Shown here: positions 1 to 7,869 of the stretch, one piece after another
Layout: every line of letters begins with the position of its first letter
Position numbering within the stretch: position 1 is the first letter of the stretch
DNA from: Candidatus Cloacimonadota bacterium
Lineage (GTDB): Bacteria; Cloacimonadota; Cloacimonadia; Cloacimonadales; TCS61
NCBI GenBank assembly: GCA_021736135.1
Contig: JAIPGO010000002.1
Coordinates: forward strand, 46,698 to 110,697
Direction: 5' to 3'
DNA length: 64,000 nt
Program-made: the position numbers and the translations under genes
The notes under the pieces: model-generated
The model's database searches: none
The model's input: only the letters and a program-made list of their open reading frames with translations
Told to the model about the DNA's origin: nothing

Positions 1-852
1 TTCTTCTATTTCCAATCCCGTAAATACGTTATCCGCGTCAGTATATTTGAAATTATCAAGTTCCCGGGCATCCATTAATTCATAACCGTTCGCCAGAATT
101 ACTGCTCCTGCCAGAAGATCTGTTGTATCCCCGGTCTGATTCTGTTTCAGCACGATCTCAAAATTACCCAGAAATCCCACGATCTTCTCTAATTCTGTAT
201 TTCTAAAAATCCTGATATACTGGTTATTTTCCACTTCTTTGATTTTATTTTTCAGGTCGGCAATATCACTCTGATGTGGTAAAAATTCACTGAATAAGGC
301 TGCTTTGCCCCCGAGAATACTCGTCTTTTCGATTAAATAAACATTACGGCTTTTCCCTGCCAGAACCAGGGCTGCCGTTAACCCGGCCATGCCTCCGCCT
401 ATGATCAAAACATCAGGATTGCTTTCCAGTTGTTTTTCAAATAACGGCTCCTGGTAAAGCACTCTGTCTATGCCGCCTCGAATATATTGTATTGCTTTAT
501 CCGTGGCTTTTTCCTTGTCCGGTATTATCCAGGCGCATTGCTCTCTAATATTCACTATCGTGTACATATAAGGATTAAGCTGTGTTTTTTTGCAGACATT
601 GATGAAGGTGGTGTCATGATCGCGCGGGGAACAGGCAGCGCATACCAGATGCGTAAGTTCGTTATTTTTTATCTCTTCTTCCAGAAAGGCTTTCCCACCC
701 ACGGAACAGAGAAGTTTATGCGGTTTAACTATCAGTTCTTTATCACTGAATTCTTCCAGGTTTGATATCTCTGCGATGATCCGGTCAATATCAACTCTAC
801 CGGAAATATTAGGCCCACATTCGCATACGTAAATTCCTATCTTATCACTCAT
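1..852 (-). CDS. HdrA-like FAD/iron-sulfur oxidoreductase, 3' end cut by window edge
   Basis: This reading frame has no stop before base 1, so only the first 284 residues are visible. The start ATG lies at 852-850, preceded by a GGTGGAGAA ribosome site. The N-terminus MSDKIGIYVCECGPNI is the classic opening of heterodisulfide reductase subunit A. A Rossmann FAD-binding segment (IIGGGMAGLTAAL) follows near residue 150. HdrA proteins carry FAD and [4Fe-4S] clusters and pass or bifurcate electrons between ferredoxin, NADH or hydrogenase-type donors and a disulfide-like acceptor in the cytoplasm. The gene starts 9 bases after the stop of another HdrA-like gene and closes an operon with mvhD and a tusA-like gene, so it probably works in the same complex. 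The missing 3' part should hold the remaining ferredoxin domains. Family assignment is firm; the physiological substrate is inferred only. Confidence 0.85.
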   Translation of the reverse strand, partial: MSDKIGIYVCECGPNISGRVDIDRIIAEISNLEEFSDKELIVKPHKLLCSVGGKAFLEEEIKNNELTHLVCAACSPRDHDTTFINVCKKTQLNPYMYTIVNIREQCAWIIPDKEKATDKAIQYIRGGIDRVLYQEPLFEKQLESNPDVLIIGGGMAGLTAALVLAGKSRNVYLIEKTSILGGKAALFSEFLPHQSDIADLKNKIKEVENNQYIRIFRNTELEKIVGFLGNFEIVLKQNQTGDTTDLLAGAVILANGYELMDARELDNFKYTDADNVFTGLEIEE

Positions 853-861
853 TTCTCCACC

Positions 862-2142
862 TTAATCCTGCAGAAATCTCAAAATCTGTCCAACCGCTGC
901 TTCGCTTTGCAGCACGGATGACTGGATATCACGCGGTCCCGTTGCACAACCCGCCACATAAATTCCGTCCCTGGTCGTATTCACTGATCCGGTTTCCGCT
1001 TTTACAAAACCGTATTTATCGCGCTCAATTTCCAATAGTTCAGTCAGATCTTCCAGCCCTGCCGGCGGCGTTATTGCTACAGCCAATATAGCCATATCAA
1101 CGAGCAATTCTTTGTGCTGATTACCGGCATCAGGATATTTGATCTTTAATTTATCGCTTTCTTCACTGATTTCCAGTTTTTCCAGGTCTGCTGAAAACAG
1201 GTATTCGGCTTTCTCTTTTCTGGTTTCATAATTTAATTTCTGATACGCTTTATCCGGAAAACAAAGATCACCATATATATCAAATATCTTCACTCCCGGT
1301 ACTTTTTCCGTCAGAAAATGCGCATATCTGGATGGATATGAACAGCACACGTTTGAGCAATAGCCCACTTCCTTTCTGCCGGCACAATGGATGATCGCTA
1401 TTTTTTCGGGAATTCTTTCACCGTCACGCATCTTGATAACGCCTTCGGTTGGTCCGTTTGATGCCAGCAGACGCTCAATTTCATAAGCAGTATAAACTCC
1501 CGCAAATTTTCCATATCCCAGATTTTTAATAATTCTGGCATCAAGTGTGGAAAATCCCGTTGCCACGATAATTGCCGCAAAATTCTCTTCCAGAAGTTCA
1601 TCCTTTTCACTGAAATCTATCGCTCCAAATATACACGTCTCAGCACAAAGATTGCATTCCTCACTGCCATTCAACCGCAAGCATAAAGAAGGATCGATCA
1701 CCGGAACGTTTGGCAGCGAACCGGCACATTCCACATAAATCGCTTTTTTCTCCACCAGTCCCTGTTCCCAGAAATTCGGCTGACTAACCGGGCATACCGG
1801 ATAACACATCCCGCAGCCCAGACAGGCGGCAATATTTACATATCTGGCTTTCTTCGTCAGGGATACGCCAAAATTTCCCGCTTTGCCAATAACTTTTTCC
1901 ACTTTGCTGACCGTTAATACAGTGATATTCTTATCCTGAAGTATTAACTGCTGAATTGGCGCTACCAGACACGTCGAACAATCCATATTCGGAAACGATT
2001 CTCCCGTTTTGATCACATTTCCGCCAATCAAGGGCAATCGTTCTACAAGATATACTTTTTTCCCGGCTTTCGATAACATCAAGCTCGCTTCCATGCCTGC
2101 TATGCCGGAACCGATTACCAGAATTTTATCTGATGGATTCAT
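862..2142 (-). CDS. HdrA-like FAD/iron-sulfur oxidoreductase (426 aa)
   Basis: This is a second HdrA-family flavoprotein. Residues 6-20 (KILVIGSGIAGMEAS) form the dinucleotide fold. MDCSTC near residue 53 matches the Cys segment seen in HdrA. Two ferredoxin-type clusters follow: CLGCGMCYPVCP near residue 108, and a second Cys-rich stretch with CNLC and CIFGAIDF near residues 163-175. A second FAD-related motif (VAGCATGPRDI) lies near the C-terminus. At 426 aa it is shorter than archaeal HdrA, so this protein and its downstream HdrA-like neighbour may share the work of one long subunit. It lies 34 bases after the UGA-containing mvhD gene and 9 bases before the next hdrA-like gene. It is probably cytoplasmic and moves electrons for reduction of a sulfur or disulfide compound. 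The family is clear; the reaction is inferred from neighbours. Confidence 0.87.
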   Translation of the reverse strand: MNPSDKILVIGSGIAGMEASLMLSKAGKKVYLVERLPLIGGNVIKTGESFPNMDCSTCLVAPIQQLILQDKNITVLTVSKVEKVIGKAGNFGVSLTKKARYVNIAACLGCGMCYPVCPVSQPNFWEQGLVEKKAIYVECAGSLPNVPVIDPSLCLRLNGSEECNLCAETCIFGAIDFSEKDELLEENFAAIIVATGFSTLDARIIKNLGYGKFAGVYTAYEIERLLASNGPTEGVIKMRDGERIPEKIAIIHCAGRKEVGYCSNVCCSYPSRYAHFLTEKVPGVKIFDIYGDLCFPDKAYQKLNYETRKEKAEYLFSADLEKLEISEESDKLKIKYPDAGNQHKELLVDMAILAVAITPPAGLEDLTELLEIERDKYGFVKAETGSVNTTRDGIYVAGCATGPRDIQSSVLQSEAAVGQILRFLQD

Positions 2143-2176
2143 TAAGCTTTCCTTGTTATATTTGTTAAGTTTCTAA

Positions 2177-2605
2177 TTAAAATCTTAAATCACTATTTAT
2201 CGGATTAGGTCCCAGTTTTCTGATCTTTTCGGAAAATTCATTGACGATCTCAATATAGCGCTTGCCCTCAGATGCCGATACCCAGGAAAGCTGGATTCGT
2301 TCCGGCTCGATCTGCAGTGTGGACATAACCTTTTTTAACAATGCCACCCGGCGTCTTGCATAATAATTACCAACCTGGTAATGACAATCGCCCGGATGTC
2401 AGCCGGCTACCAGTATGCCGTCTGCCCCATTGAAATAGGTGGTCAATAATAAATTATGGTCAATACGGCTGGAACACATCACCCGCACCACATTCAATGA
2501 TGCCGATATTTCCTTTTTCGATGCCCCGGCCATGTCCGCTGCTGCATAAGTGCACCAGTTACACAAAAAACCCACTATCCGTGGTTGAAATTCTCGCTCT
2601 TCCAT
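2177..2605 (-). CDS. MvhD-like iron-sulfur subunit with in-frame UGA (predicted selenocysteine 69), 142 aa
   Basis: A standard gene finder would stop at 68 residues, but the frame continues through TGA at 2401-2399 to a TAA at 2179-2177. The N-terminal part has FLCNWCTYAAADMAG and VMCSSR, typical of the MvhD (methyl-viologen-reducing hydrogenase delta) family. The stop lies inside the conserved block GADGILVAG-[UGA]-HPGDCHYQVGN, where most homologues have Cys. The residues after it (ERIQLSWVSASEGKRY) continue the family pattern to the normal length of about 140 aa. A hairpin with an AGGUU loop lies just downstream (listed separately). In the family, MvhD carries a [2Fe-2S] cluster and hands electrons to HdrA, which fits the two hdrA-like genes that follow. 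Selenocysteine at this place is known in some MvhD/VhuD proteins. A nonsense mutation is much less likely because both halves are conserved. Confidence 0.9.
2366..2382 (-). promoter_or_regulatory. Bacterial SECIS-like hairpin in mvhD
   Basis: On the minus strand, 16 bases after the in-frame UGA, a perfect 6-bp stem (ATTACC / GGTAAT) encloses the loop AGGTT. Bacterial SECIS elements are stem-loops directly 3' of the UGA whose apical loop carries a GU recognised by SelB. The E. coli fdhF loop is AGGUCU. Loop sequence and position are compatible with this role, although the loop is a few bases farther from UGA than in fdhF. Confidence 0.7.
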
Positions 2606-2644
2606 TAAACCTCTATATTTATTTCTATTTTTTTTAAAATTTCT

Positions 2645-2678
2645 ATATGCGTATTCGGGAAACCCCGAATACGCATAT
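2645..2678 (-). promoter_or_regulatory. Strong hairpin between tusA-like gene and mvhD
   Basis: A perfect 15-bp inverted repeat (ATATGCGTATTCGGG, loop of 4, then its complement) lies 8 bases after the tusA-like stop and 40 bases before the mvhD start. On the minus strand it is followed by an A/T-rich stretch rather than a clean U-tract. It could be a partial terminator or an mRNA-stability or processing hairpin that sets different levels of TusA and the MvhD/HdrA subunits. Confidence 0.6.
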
Positions 2679-2685
2679 TTCCGAT

Positions 2686-2910
2686 CTAAAACTGGATCTG
2701 AGCAGAATGTGTGCCCGTGCCATCATCTGCGCAAAACATTAATGTCTTGCCAGTACGATTACACCAGGCTTGAATATCTGTCGGGAATGACGGACAATCT
2801 GCTACTACTTCCAGAATATCACCTTCTTCCATATTTGGAATAAAAGCAACTACTTTCAAAATCGGTTGCGGGCACTTTAACCCGACGCAATTTAATGTCT
2901 TTACGGCCAT
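2686..2910 (-). CDS. TusA/SirA-family sulfur carrier protein (74 aa)
   Basis: This small cytoplasmic protein has the TusA signature LNCVGLKCPQPILK, with the CPxP motif at residues 13-16. Cys13 is the expected persulfide-carrying residue. Later it has CPSFPTDIQAWC, seen in the TusA/YedF group in which the fold ends in a beta strand. TusA-like proteins pass sulfane sulfur, or in some pathways selenium, between rhodaneses, DsrE-type proteins and Hdr-like complexes. The gene opens the mvhD-hdrA-hdrA operon, after a 268-base gap from the frhB-like gene that contains a candidate promoter. A paralogue lies at 9100-9327 beside the transporter gene, so the two probably serve different partners: this one the reductase, the other import. 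The start ATG has an AGGAAAC ribosome site. Confidence 0.9.
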   Translation of the reverse strand: MAVKTLNCVGLKCPQPILKVVAFIPNMEEGDILEVVADCPSFPTDIQAWCNRTGKTLMFCADDGTGTHSAQIQF

Positions 2911-3178
2911 GTTTCCTCCGGTTATTTTTTTGGGAAAGCTATTTTTAAATCAGATCTATGATACTTAAATAAGTATTCATAATCAATAATTTCTATTATC
3001 CAATTCATTTTAAAACTATCCTGTATCTTTCCAATATTATCATTCTTTTTCACTTACTTTCCTTTCTTAAAACAGAAATCAGTATTTTATTATCTGTCAA
3101 GAATAAATTTTCCACTGAGATAATTTCTGAGTGCTCCATGACACCCCTTAAATTCGTTCACAATTCATTTTAACTGTA
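2911..3178 (-). promoter_or_regulatory. Promoter-bearing gap upstream of the tusA-mvhD-hdrA operon
   Basis: This 268-base non-coding, AT-rich gap holds on the minus strand a TTGACA box (3100-3095) inside a 16-base word, 3110-3095, that is repeated exactly upstream of the dsrE-like gene (9974-9959). It is a credible -35 region, but no convincing -10 box at 16-18 bases was found. No other gene is visible in the gap. Confidence 0.45.
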
Positions 3179-4291
3179 TCAAGTCTTTTGTTGGGAGCGT
3201 TGATATTTTTTTTCGGCAAAATCATGTATTAATGTTTGTATTTTCTTGTTATCTGCACCGTCTTGAAAAAGGAATCCACCTCCTGAGTTTTCGATATAGC
3301 CTTGATTAAGTGCTCCTGAATATACTTCTCTGCCAATCGTGCTTCTTACCACAATCGTTGTATAACCATCATCTGAACCTAATCCTCCCGCCGATATGTC
3401 TGAATAGTCGTTGGAAAAATCTGAGCAGGAAAGACATGCCGGCCGCGCGATTTGTGCTATTTCCGCTAATGGTATATTGATTGTTATTCCTGATTTCATT
3501 TGCAGGATAAGTTTTTCTTTGATATTAACTTTTTCAATATCTTCAATATTGATGCTGTGTTTGGCTGCAAAATCACGCTTCAACAGATCTTCAAGCGTAA
3601 AACACTGCATACAAAAAAGACCTATTGTGAATATTATCAAATCTGACGGAACAATATTTAACTCCTGCATTTTCCGGATAGTATTAATTTGACAGGGAGT
3701 TCCAACCATTGCCAGTTTCTTGACATTTCGATCTTTGGTAGTTATTTTATTGATTACGCTTATCACCTGATACTTAGATGCATAGATGTCGCCCAGTTTA
3801 TCAAGATGAAATGCTTCAGTAAAAAAAGAACCGGCAGCATTAATGACATCTTCTCGATTATATGCTATTGTCGGAGTGCGTACGCCTTGATCATTATGGG
3901 AAACTATTGCGCCATCTATTATATGATTATCAAGCATATAAGTCAATAATGAACTCACAACGCCGCCATCCGTTGCAGCAGCCAGGATATTAGCATCAGT
4001 TGATCGTGATGAAAATATTTTTTCCCAGTTGCCTTGAGGATATTTCCACTTGTGTGTAAATTTTATTTCCTCATCAAGTATTCCTGTCTGGGGACAAAGA
4101 AGATAACATAATCCCCCTTCCAGACATTTACTTTGATCAGCAAATCTCGGGTATCCATCTTCCCCAAACTCAAGAGCCCCTAAATTGTTTGCACTGCAAA
4201 ATGACACACATCCACCACAGCGAGTACACAATTCAGTCTTGATTATTTCATTGTATAAACCCTCAAAGCTTAATGATCTTCCTGATAACAT
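3179..4291 (-). CDS. FrhB/Coenzyme F420 hydrogenase beta-family iron-sulfur flavoprotein (370 aa)
   Basis: The start is placed at 4291 because that ATG has a strong GGGAGG site. A GTG 14 codons upstream lies inside the previous gene's terminator. The N-terminus has two ferredoxin motifs (CTRCGGCVSFC, then KCLEGGLCYLLCP near residues 45-55). The FrhB core follows, with GTPCQINTIRKMQ, GLFCMQCF and RPACLSCSDFSNDYSDIS. Members bind FAD and Fe-S clusters and transfer electrons between a nicotinamide or deazaflavin cofactor or ferredoxin and a partner. In bacteria they often sit beside Hdr genes or act in sulfite or disulfide reduction. Here it lies between the sulfurtransferase/transporter operon and the tusA-mvhD-hdrA genes, on the same strand, so it is a likely electron entry point for the Hdr complex. 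Family is firm, substrate unknown. Confidence 0.85.
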   Translation of the reverse strand: MLSGRSLSFEGLYNEIIKTELCTRCGGCVSFCSANNLGALEFGEDGYPRFADQSKCLEGGLCYLLCPQTGILDEEIKFTHKWKYPQGNWEKIFSSRSTDANILAAATDGGVVSSLLTYMLDNHIIDGAIVSHNDQGVRTPTIAYNREDVINAAGSFFTEAFHLDKLGDIYASKYQVISVINKITTKDRNVKKLAMVGTPCQINTIRKMQELNIVPSDLIIFTIGLFCMQCFTLEDLLKRDFAAKHSINIEDIEKVNIKEKLILQMKSGITINIPLAEIAQIARPACLSCSDFSNDYSDISAGGLGSDDGYTTIVVRSTIGREVYSGALNQGYIENSGGGFLFQDGADNKKIQTLIHDFAEKKYQRSQQKT

Positions 4292-4315
4292 TCTATCCTC
4301 CCAGTAAATGGAAAA

Positions 4316-4341
4316 ATCAGGGAGTGGATACACTCCCTGAT
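4316..4341 (-). terminator. Intrinsic terminator after the sulfurtransferase gene
   Basis: A perfect 11-bp stem (ATCAGGGAGTG / CACTCCCTGAT) with a 4-base loop is followed on the minus strand by TTTTCC. It sits 9 bases after the stop of the gene at 4351-5202. It separates the transporter/rhodanese operon from the frhB-like gene. Confidence 0.85.
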
Positions 4342-4350
4342 CTCAAATAT

Positions 4351-5202
4351 CTATTCCACCAAATTAGAACTATCAGAATCCCATTCGTAAAATGCTCCGT
4401 CATATACCCGAACTTGCGGATAATCCAGCAGAGAGGTCAGTGCTACATATACTATACCGGCTCTCACACTAGTGGCACAATAAAGAATGATTTCCTTGTC
4501 GCTGGTGATATTGGCGGATTTCAGCAGAGCAGCGATTTCTTCTTTGGATTTCAGGGTTTCATCTTCATTTAATAACTGCACATAATTAAAATTGATGGCT
4601 CCCGGAATGTGCCCTTTTCTCTTCAACTTTTCATCTTCGTTTTTTCCCATAAATTCTTCCGGACTGCGCACATCCACAAGCAAAACACCCTTGTCAGCAA
4701 GATGTGATCTCACATAATCCATGGAAGCGTAAATATTCTCATTTACTGAAGCATTAAAAGTAACAGGAGCGACTTCTGTAGCTTTTGCTGTTACTGGTTT
4801 GCGTGCTTTCATCCAGCTTTTAATGTGACCGTCGAGAATGCTCATATCTTTAGCGCCCATATATTTCAAAATCCAGTATAACCTTCCGGCAGCCTTATTA
4901 GAGCCATCATCATAGATCACGATCTTGCTGTCTGCAGAAATCCCTGTCTCGCCCAGTATTTTAGCTATCTCGGCTACTGGTTTAAGCATTGCTTCCACAC
5001 CTTCTGCCGCATACAGGTCATTGGGGTATAAATTTATTGCGCCAGTTATATGTTTGCTGGCATAATCTGAAGGATTACGCGCAGAAACAACCACCACATT
5101 TTCGCTCTTCATCATGTCTGCCAGTTCTTTTGCGGTGACAACACCCGCAAAAACCTGGATGCTGATCAGAAGAACAATTATTAATAATATGAGTCTCTTC
5201 AT
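4351..5202 (-). CDS. Exported two-domain thiosulfate/3-mercaptopyruvate sulfurtransferase (283 aa)
   Basis: The N-terminus MKRLILLIIVLLISIQVFAG is a signal peptide, so the protein is probably periplasmic. Two rhodanese domains follow. The first (residues about 22-145) has YDDGS where the catalytic Cys would be, so it is the usual non-catalytic half. The second has LLVDVRSPEEF and the active loop YCATSVRAG with Cys242. Such enzymes move sulfane sulfur from thiosulfate, mercaptopyruvate or polysulfide to an acceptor. It is the last gene of an operon with the porin, two rhodanese lipoproteins, a YeeE/YedE-type transporter and a TusA carrier, and is followed by a strong terminator. The role is probably preparation of sulfane sulfur outside the inner membrane. 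The donor cannot be read from the sequence. Confidence 0.85.
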   Translation of the reverse strand: MKRLILLIIVLLISIQVFAGVVTAKELADMMKSENVVVVSARNPSDYASKHITGAINLYPNDLYAAEGVEAMLKPVAEIAKILGETGISADSKIVIYDDGSNKAAGRLYWILKYMGAKDMSILDGHIKSWMKARKPVTAKATEVAPVTFNASVNENIYASMDYVRSHLADKGVLLVDVRSPEEFMGKNEDEKLKRKGHIPGAINFNYVQLLNEDETLKSKEEIAALLKSANITSDKEIILYCATSVRAGIVYVALTSLLDYPQVRVYDGAFYEWDSDSSNLVE

Positions 5203-5217
5203 ATCGAACTCCTCTCG

Positions 5218-6267
5218 TTAAAATTTTACCTGCAACTGCATCAATATCTCGTCATTGGCTTCTTCCCAATCTTCTTCTGCCTTGTAGAGATAGTTCAACT
5301 GCAAGCGCGTCCAGTCGTTGAAGTAATAGTTGATGCCAAAGGTTGTTGTTTTGTGCAAAGCTAAAACACTGGAACTGCTTTCTTTATCCGTGTCAGGATC
5401 ATACTGTTCATATTTTACTATCGGTTGTAAATTCCAGGGTGTCATATACATAAGTTGTGCCCAGAAACCGGCATAATTAGCTGAACCGAGGACCACCTCG
5501 GGAGCATCCCCTCAGTCTCCGCCGCCTTTCAGATGTGATCCGATATCTTCTGCCACGATGTATTCACCTTGAAACAGAAAATCATTGTATGTCAGTTCCA
5601 GGTCGAAAGCCGTTCTGGTCTTCTCATCTTCTTCTTCTATAGTAGGATCAGGTGATAATGACGTTCCAGTTTTGTAGCTTACTCCCAGATTTACATATTC
5701 AATCGGACTTACAACAACTCTTCCGGCAAAGGTCTTGTTTTCATTATCATCCAGACTTTCTCTGCCGGTTCCATTCATGAAGGCAAATGAATATTTTACC
5801 AGATCATTATAATTACCGGTAAACATTATACCGCGATCTCTATCAGGACTTGCCAGCACATTGACTACTTCAGAACGTTTTACTGTATAAAGTCCCTGAC
5901 AAGGCGTATTCAGTTCCAGACTGAAAGGTGATTTGAATTGTCCCAAAGATAAACTTACATAAGGTGAAAAACGTGAATAAGTGATAAATCCATCTAATAA
6001 ATAGGGTGCTCCTTCTTTATTGGGACTGAATTCAAACATGATATAATAGCTGAAATCATAAGGAATATTTCCCACCAGACCCATACGCGCACGGTTAAAT
6101 GTAAAAGTGTTTGTGTCTTCATTCTCGCCAAACTGGTATTCATACTGTGCCTGCAAATAACCGACCACATTCACGCCTTCATCTGAGGAAGCACTCATGC
6201 AGCCCTGACCATAAACCAGGCTCGCTATCGTAAAAAGAAACATTAAGAATAATATTCTATATTTCAT
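5218..6267 (-). CDS. OprP/OprO-like outer-membrane porin with in-frame UGA at codon 252 (349 aa by read-through)
   Basis: Two frame-matched pieces, 6267-5515 and 5511-5218, are separated only by a TGA at 5514-5512. The first has a signal peptide (MKYRILFLMFLFTIASLVYG), then barrel strands typical of phosphate-selective porins (FNRARMGLVG, YYIMFEFSPN, GQFKSPFSLE, DRDRGIMFTG). The second continues with NYAGFWAQLMYM, LQPIVKYEQYDPD, INYYFNDWTRLQLNY and a barrel-type end QLQVKF. The UGA falls in a Gly/Asp-rich loop, KGGGD-[UGA]-GDAPEVV. Directly after it is a hairpin with a UGGU loop (listed separately). Either the UGA encodes selenocysteine, or the gene carries a recent nonsense mutation or assembly error. 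Start chosen at 6267 (TAGAAGGAG site). It lies between two rhodanese-type genes, so it probably admits a sulfur or selenium compound through the outer membrane. Confidence 0.8.
5480..5505 (-). promoter_or_regulatory. Candidate SECIS hairpin in the porin gene
   Basis: Read on the minus strand, ten bases after the UGA there is a perfect 6-bp stem CCGAGG / CCTCGG with loop TGGT. An outer GCU/AGC stem is set off by an internal loop (C opposite UUC). The loop GGU begins 18 bases after UGA, against 19 in E. coli fdhF. This matches what is known of bacterial SECIS elements. It could also be chance, as the region is GC-rich. Confidence 0.5.
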
Positions 6268-6290
6268 AATTTCTCCTTCTAACCTTTCAA

Positions 6291-6321
6291 ATGGGGTCAA
6301 GGCTTTGTTGCCCTGACCCAT
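6291..6321 (-). promoter_or_regulatory. Intergenic hairpin between rhodanese lipoprotein and porin
   Basis: An imperfect inverted repeat (ATGGGGTCAAGGC / GCCCTGACCCAT, loop TTTGTT, one bulge) fills the short gap between the two genes. No U-tract follows on the minus strand, so it is more likely an mRNA-stability element than a terminator. Confidence 0.45.
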
Positions 6322-6335
6322 ATTGAATTAACTGA

Positions 6336-7301
6336 TTATGGTGTTGTGACGTATGGAAAATCCGCAGAACCATGCCACTGTTTGTCAGATGCCAGATTGT
6401 CATAGATCATACTATTTACACCAAATCTCAAACTTGCGGCATCATAACCAAGCACTGTAAGATAAGCGGAAACCACTGATGAGGTCATACTTGTCCAGCA
6501 ATAGGTTACGATTTGTTTGTCAGGATCAAGTTTTGAAAGTTCAAGAGGTTTGATGCGATGTGCACCCGCGATATTTCCATAAGTCTCCACATCTGAGGCA
6601 TTCCAGAAATTGTTGATGAAGAAATTCTCCGGCACTTCCAGAACTCCAGCTCCCTCATTAATAGCTTTAACGCCTTTAAATCCGCCAGCAAGCATCGCGG
6701 CAACTCTTTCTGCCAGAATCTCCGCTCCTGTTTCACCTGTAACATCCAGTTCCGGATAGCCATAAGTCATATCTTCTGCAATACTGCCTGGTGCCGCTAC
6801 CCAGTTGTCAGTTTCTATTGTTGCAGTATTAGCTGACCACATATCAAAATCAGTATGCCAGCCGCTCATTCCATATTTTAATACCCTGGCATCATAACCG
6901 CTTAAACGCAATGCCATAGCGTTAAATCCGGCTGACTGTCCGGTCCAGCAGACAACAATTATTGGTTTGCCATCTGAGGCTGCAGCATCAGCTATAATTG
7001 TTGCTGAAGAAGTCAATACGGCACCTTCAATATGACCATCATCATAATCAGGAATACCATTTGCAGGTTTATAGTCACCACTACGCAGATCCATCACATA
7101 ATAATCAGCAATATTTGCATAAAGTGTTGAATCTGGAGCCACTATCCAACTGGTGAGAAGCTCATCAATAGTCATACCATTGCTGTTCATATAGTTGATC
7201 AGCAATTCAAAGTTGCTTTCACTGTTTTCATCCTTTGAACAGCTAAAAATCATCATTAACGGAATTAGGGCAATTAACAAAAACCTAATACTCTTTTTCA
7301 T
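6336..7301 (-). CDS. Rhodanese-like lipoprotein with two rhodanese domains (321 aa)
   Basis: The start is set at 7301, where AAAGGAGAAAAGT precedes ATG; a longer frame to 7331 overlaps the previous gene. A lipobox (LMMIFSC, Cys21) marks it as a membrane-anchored lipoprotein exposed to the periplasm or outer membrane. Two rhodanese-like halves follow, each with a loop Cys: IVVCWTGQS (Cys118) and VTYCWTSMT (Cys268). So, unlike usual tandem rhodaneses, both halves keep a cysteine at the active position. The flanking sequence is AxWxxDF-like rather than the classic CRxGxR loop, so activity is not certain. It sits between another rhodanese lipoprotein and the porin in the same operon. The likely job is binding or transfer of sulfane sulfur at the cell envelope. 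Substrate unknown. Confidence 0.75.
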   Translation of the reverse strand: MKKSIRFLLIALIPLMMIFSCSKDENSESNFELLINYMNSNGMTIDELLTSWIVAPDSTLYANIADYYVMDLRSGDYKPANGIPDYDDGHIEGAVLTSSATIIADAAASDGKPIIVVCWTGQSAGFNAMALRLSGYDARVLKYGMSGWHTDFDMWSANTATIETDNWVAAPGSIAEDMTYGYPELDVTGETGAEILAERVAAMLAGGFKGVKAINEGAGVLEVPENFFINNFWNASDVETYGNIAGAHRIKPLELSKLDPDKQIVTYCWTSMTSSVVSAYLTVLGYDAASLRFGVNSMIYDNLASDKQWHGSADFPYVTTP

Positions 7302-7317
7302 ACTTTTCTCCTTTTTA

Positions 7318-7857
7318 TTATCCACAGCCACCTGAGCTTTTTACAGCTTCTTCTTCAGGTGCATTCGGATCTAACCATTTTCTATATCCGCCTTTCAGGC
7401 TTTTCACATTTTTGTATCCGAGTTGTTTCAAGGCAAAGGCTGCTAAAGTACTGCGATCACCAGCCTGGCAGTAAAGAACTATTTCTTCGTTTTTAGTCGG
7501 CATTTCCAGCCATAATTCATCATCCCAGTAATCCTGGCTGTCGATCTTAAATTCCAGTATGCCGCGCGGGATGTTCACCGTAAACGTTTCAGCATAAGGA
7601 TATTCGCCTTCTTCATCAGGTTCATTGATATAGCCTTCCGCATATTCACCCGGTTCTCTTACATCAATTAATACACGCAGTTTTCCCTGCTCCATCATCG
7701 CCATCAGATCATCACGGCTGATTTCTGTTATATCAGATTTTACTTCATTTGCCAGAGCTTTACCATTGGCAAAATATCCGCCTTCCGAAAATCCTTGTCC
7801 ACAGCCGGCAATTAAGAGAAGGAGAACAAGTGGTATCAATATTATTAGTTTTTTCAT
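7318..7857 (-). CDS. Single-domain rhodanese lipoprotein (179 aa)
   Basis: The N-terminus MKKLIILIPLVLLLLIAGCG carries a lipobox with Cys19, so it should be lipid-anchored in the envelope. One rhodanese domain spans residues about 45-165. It has LIDVREPGEYAEGYI at the domain start and YCQAGDRS with the catalytic Cys130. The C-terminus ends in SSGGCG, a Gly/Cys tail outside the domain that might bind metal or carry a persulfide; this is speculation. The gene lies 12 bases after the YeeE/YedE-type transporter gene and 16 bases before the double-rhodanese lipoprotein, all in one operon. It probably supplies sulfane sulfur to the transporter on the periplasmic side. Confidence 0.85.
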   Translation of the reverse strand: MKKLIILIPLVLLLLIAGCGQGFSEGGYFANGKALANEVKSDITEISRDDLMAMMEQGKLRVLIDVREPGEYAEGYINEPDEEGEYPYAETFTVNIPRGILEFKIDSQDYWDDELWLEMPTKNEEIVLYCQAGDRSTLAAFALKQLGYKNVKSLKGGYRKWLDPNAPEEEAVKSSGGCG

Positions 7858-7869
7858 TGTTTCCTCCCT

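Noticed and set aside
4292-4333. Extended GTG start for the frhB-like gene
   Set aside because: The extension lies inside the intrinsic terminator of the upstream gene, and the inner ATG has a strong ribosome site.
5218-6267. Two separate genes in the porin region
   Set aside because: The pieces are in the same frame, separated only by one TGA, and together match one barrel protein.
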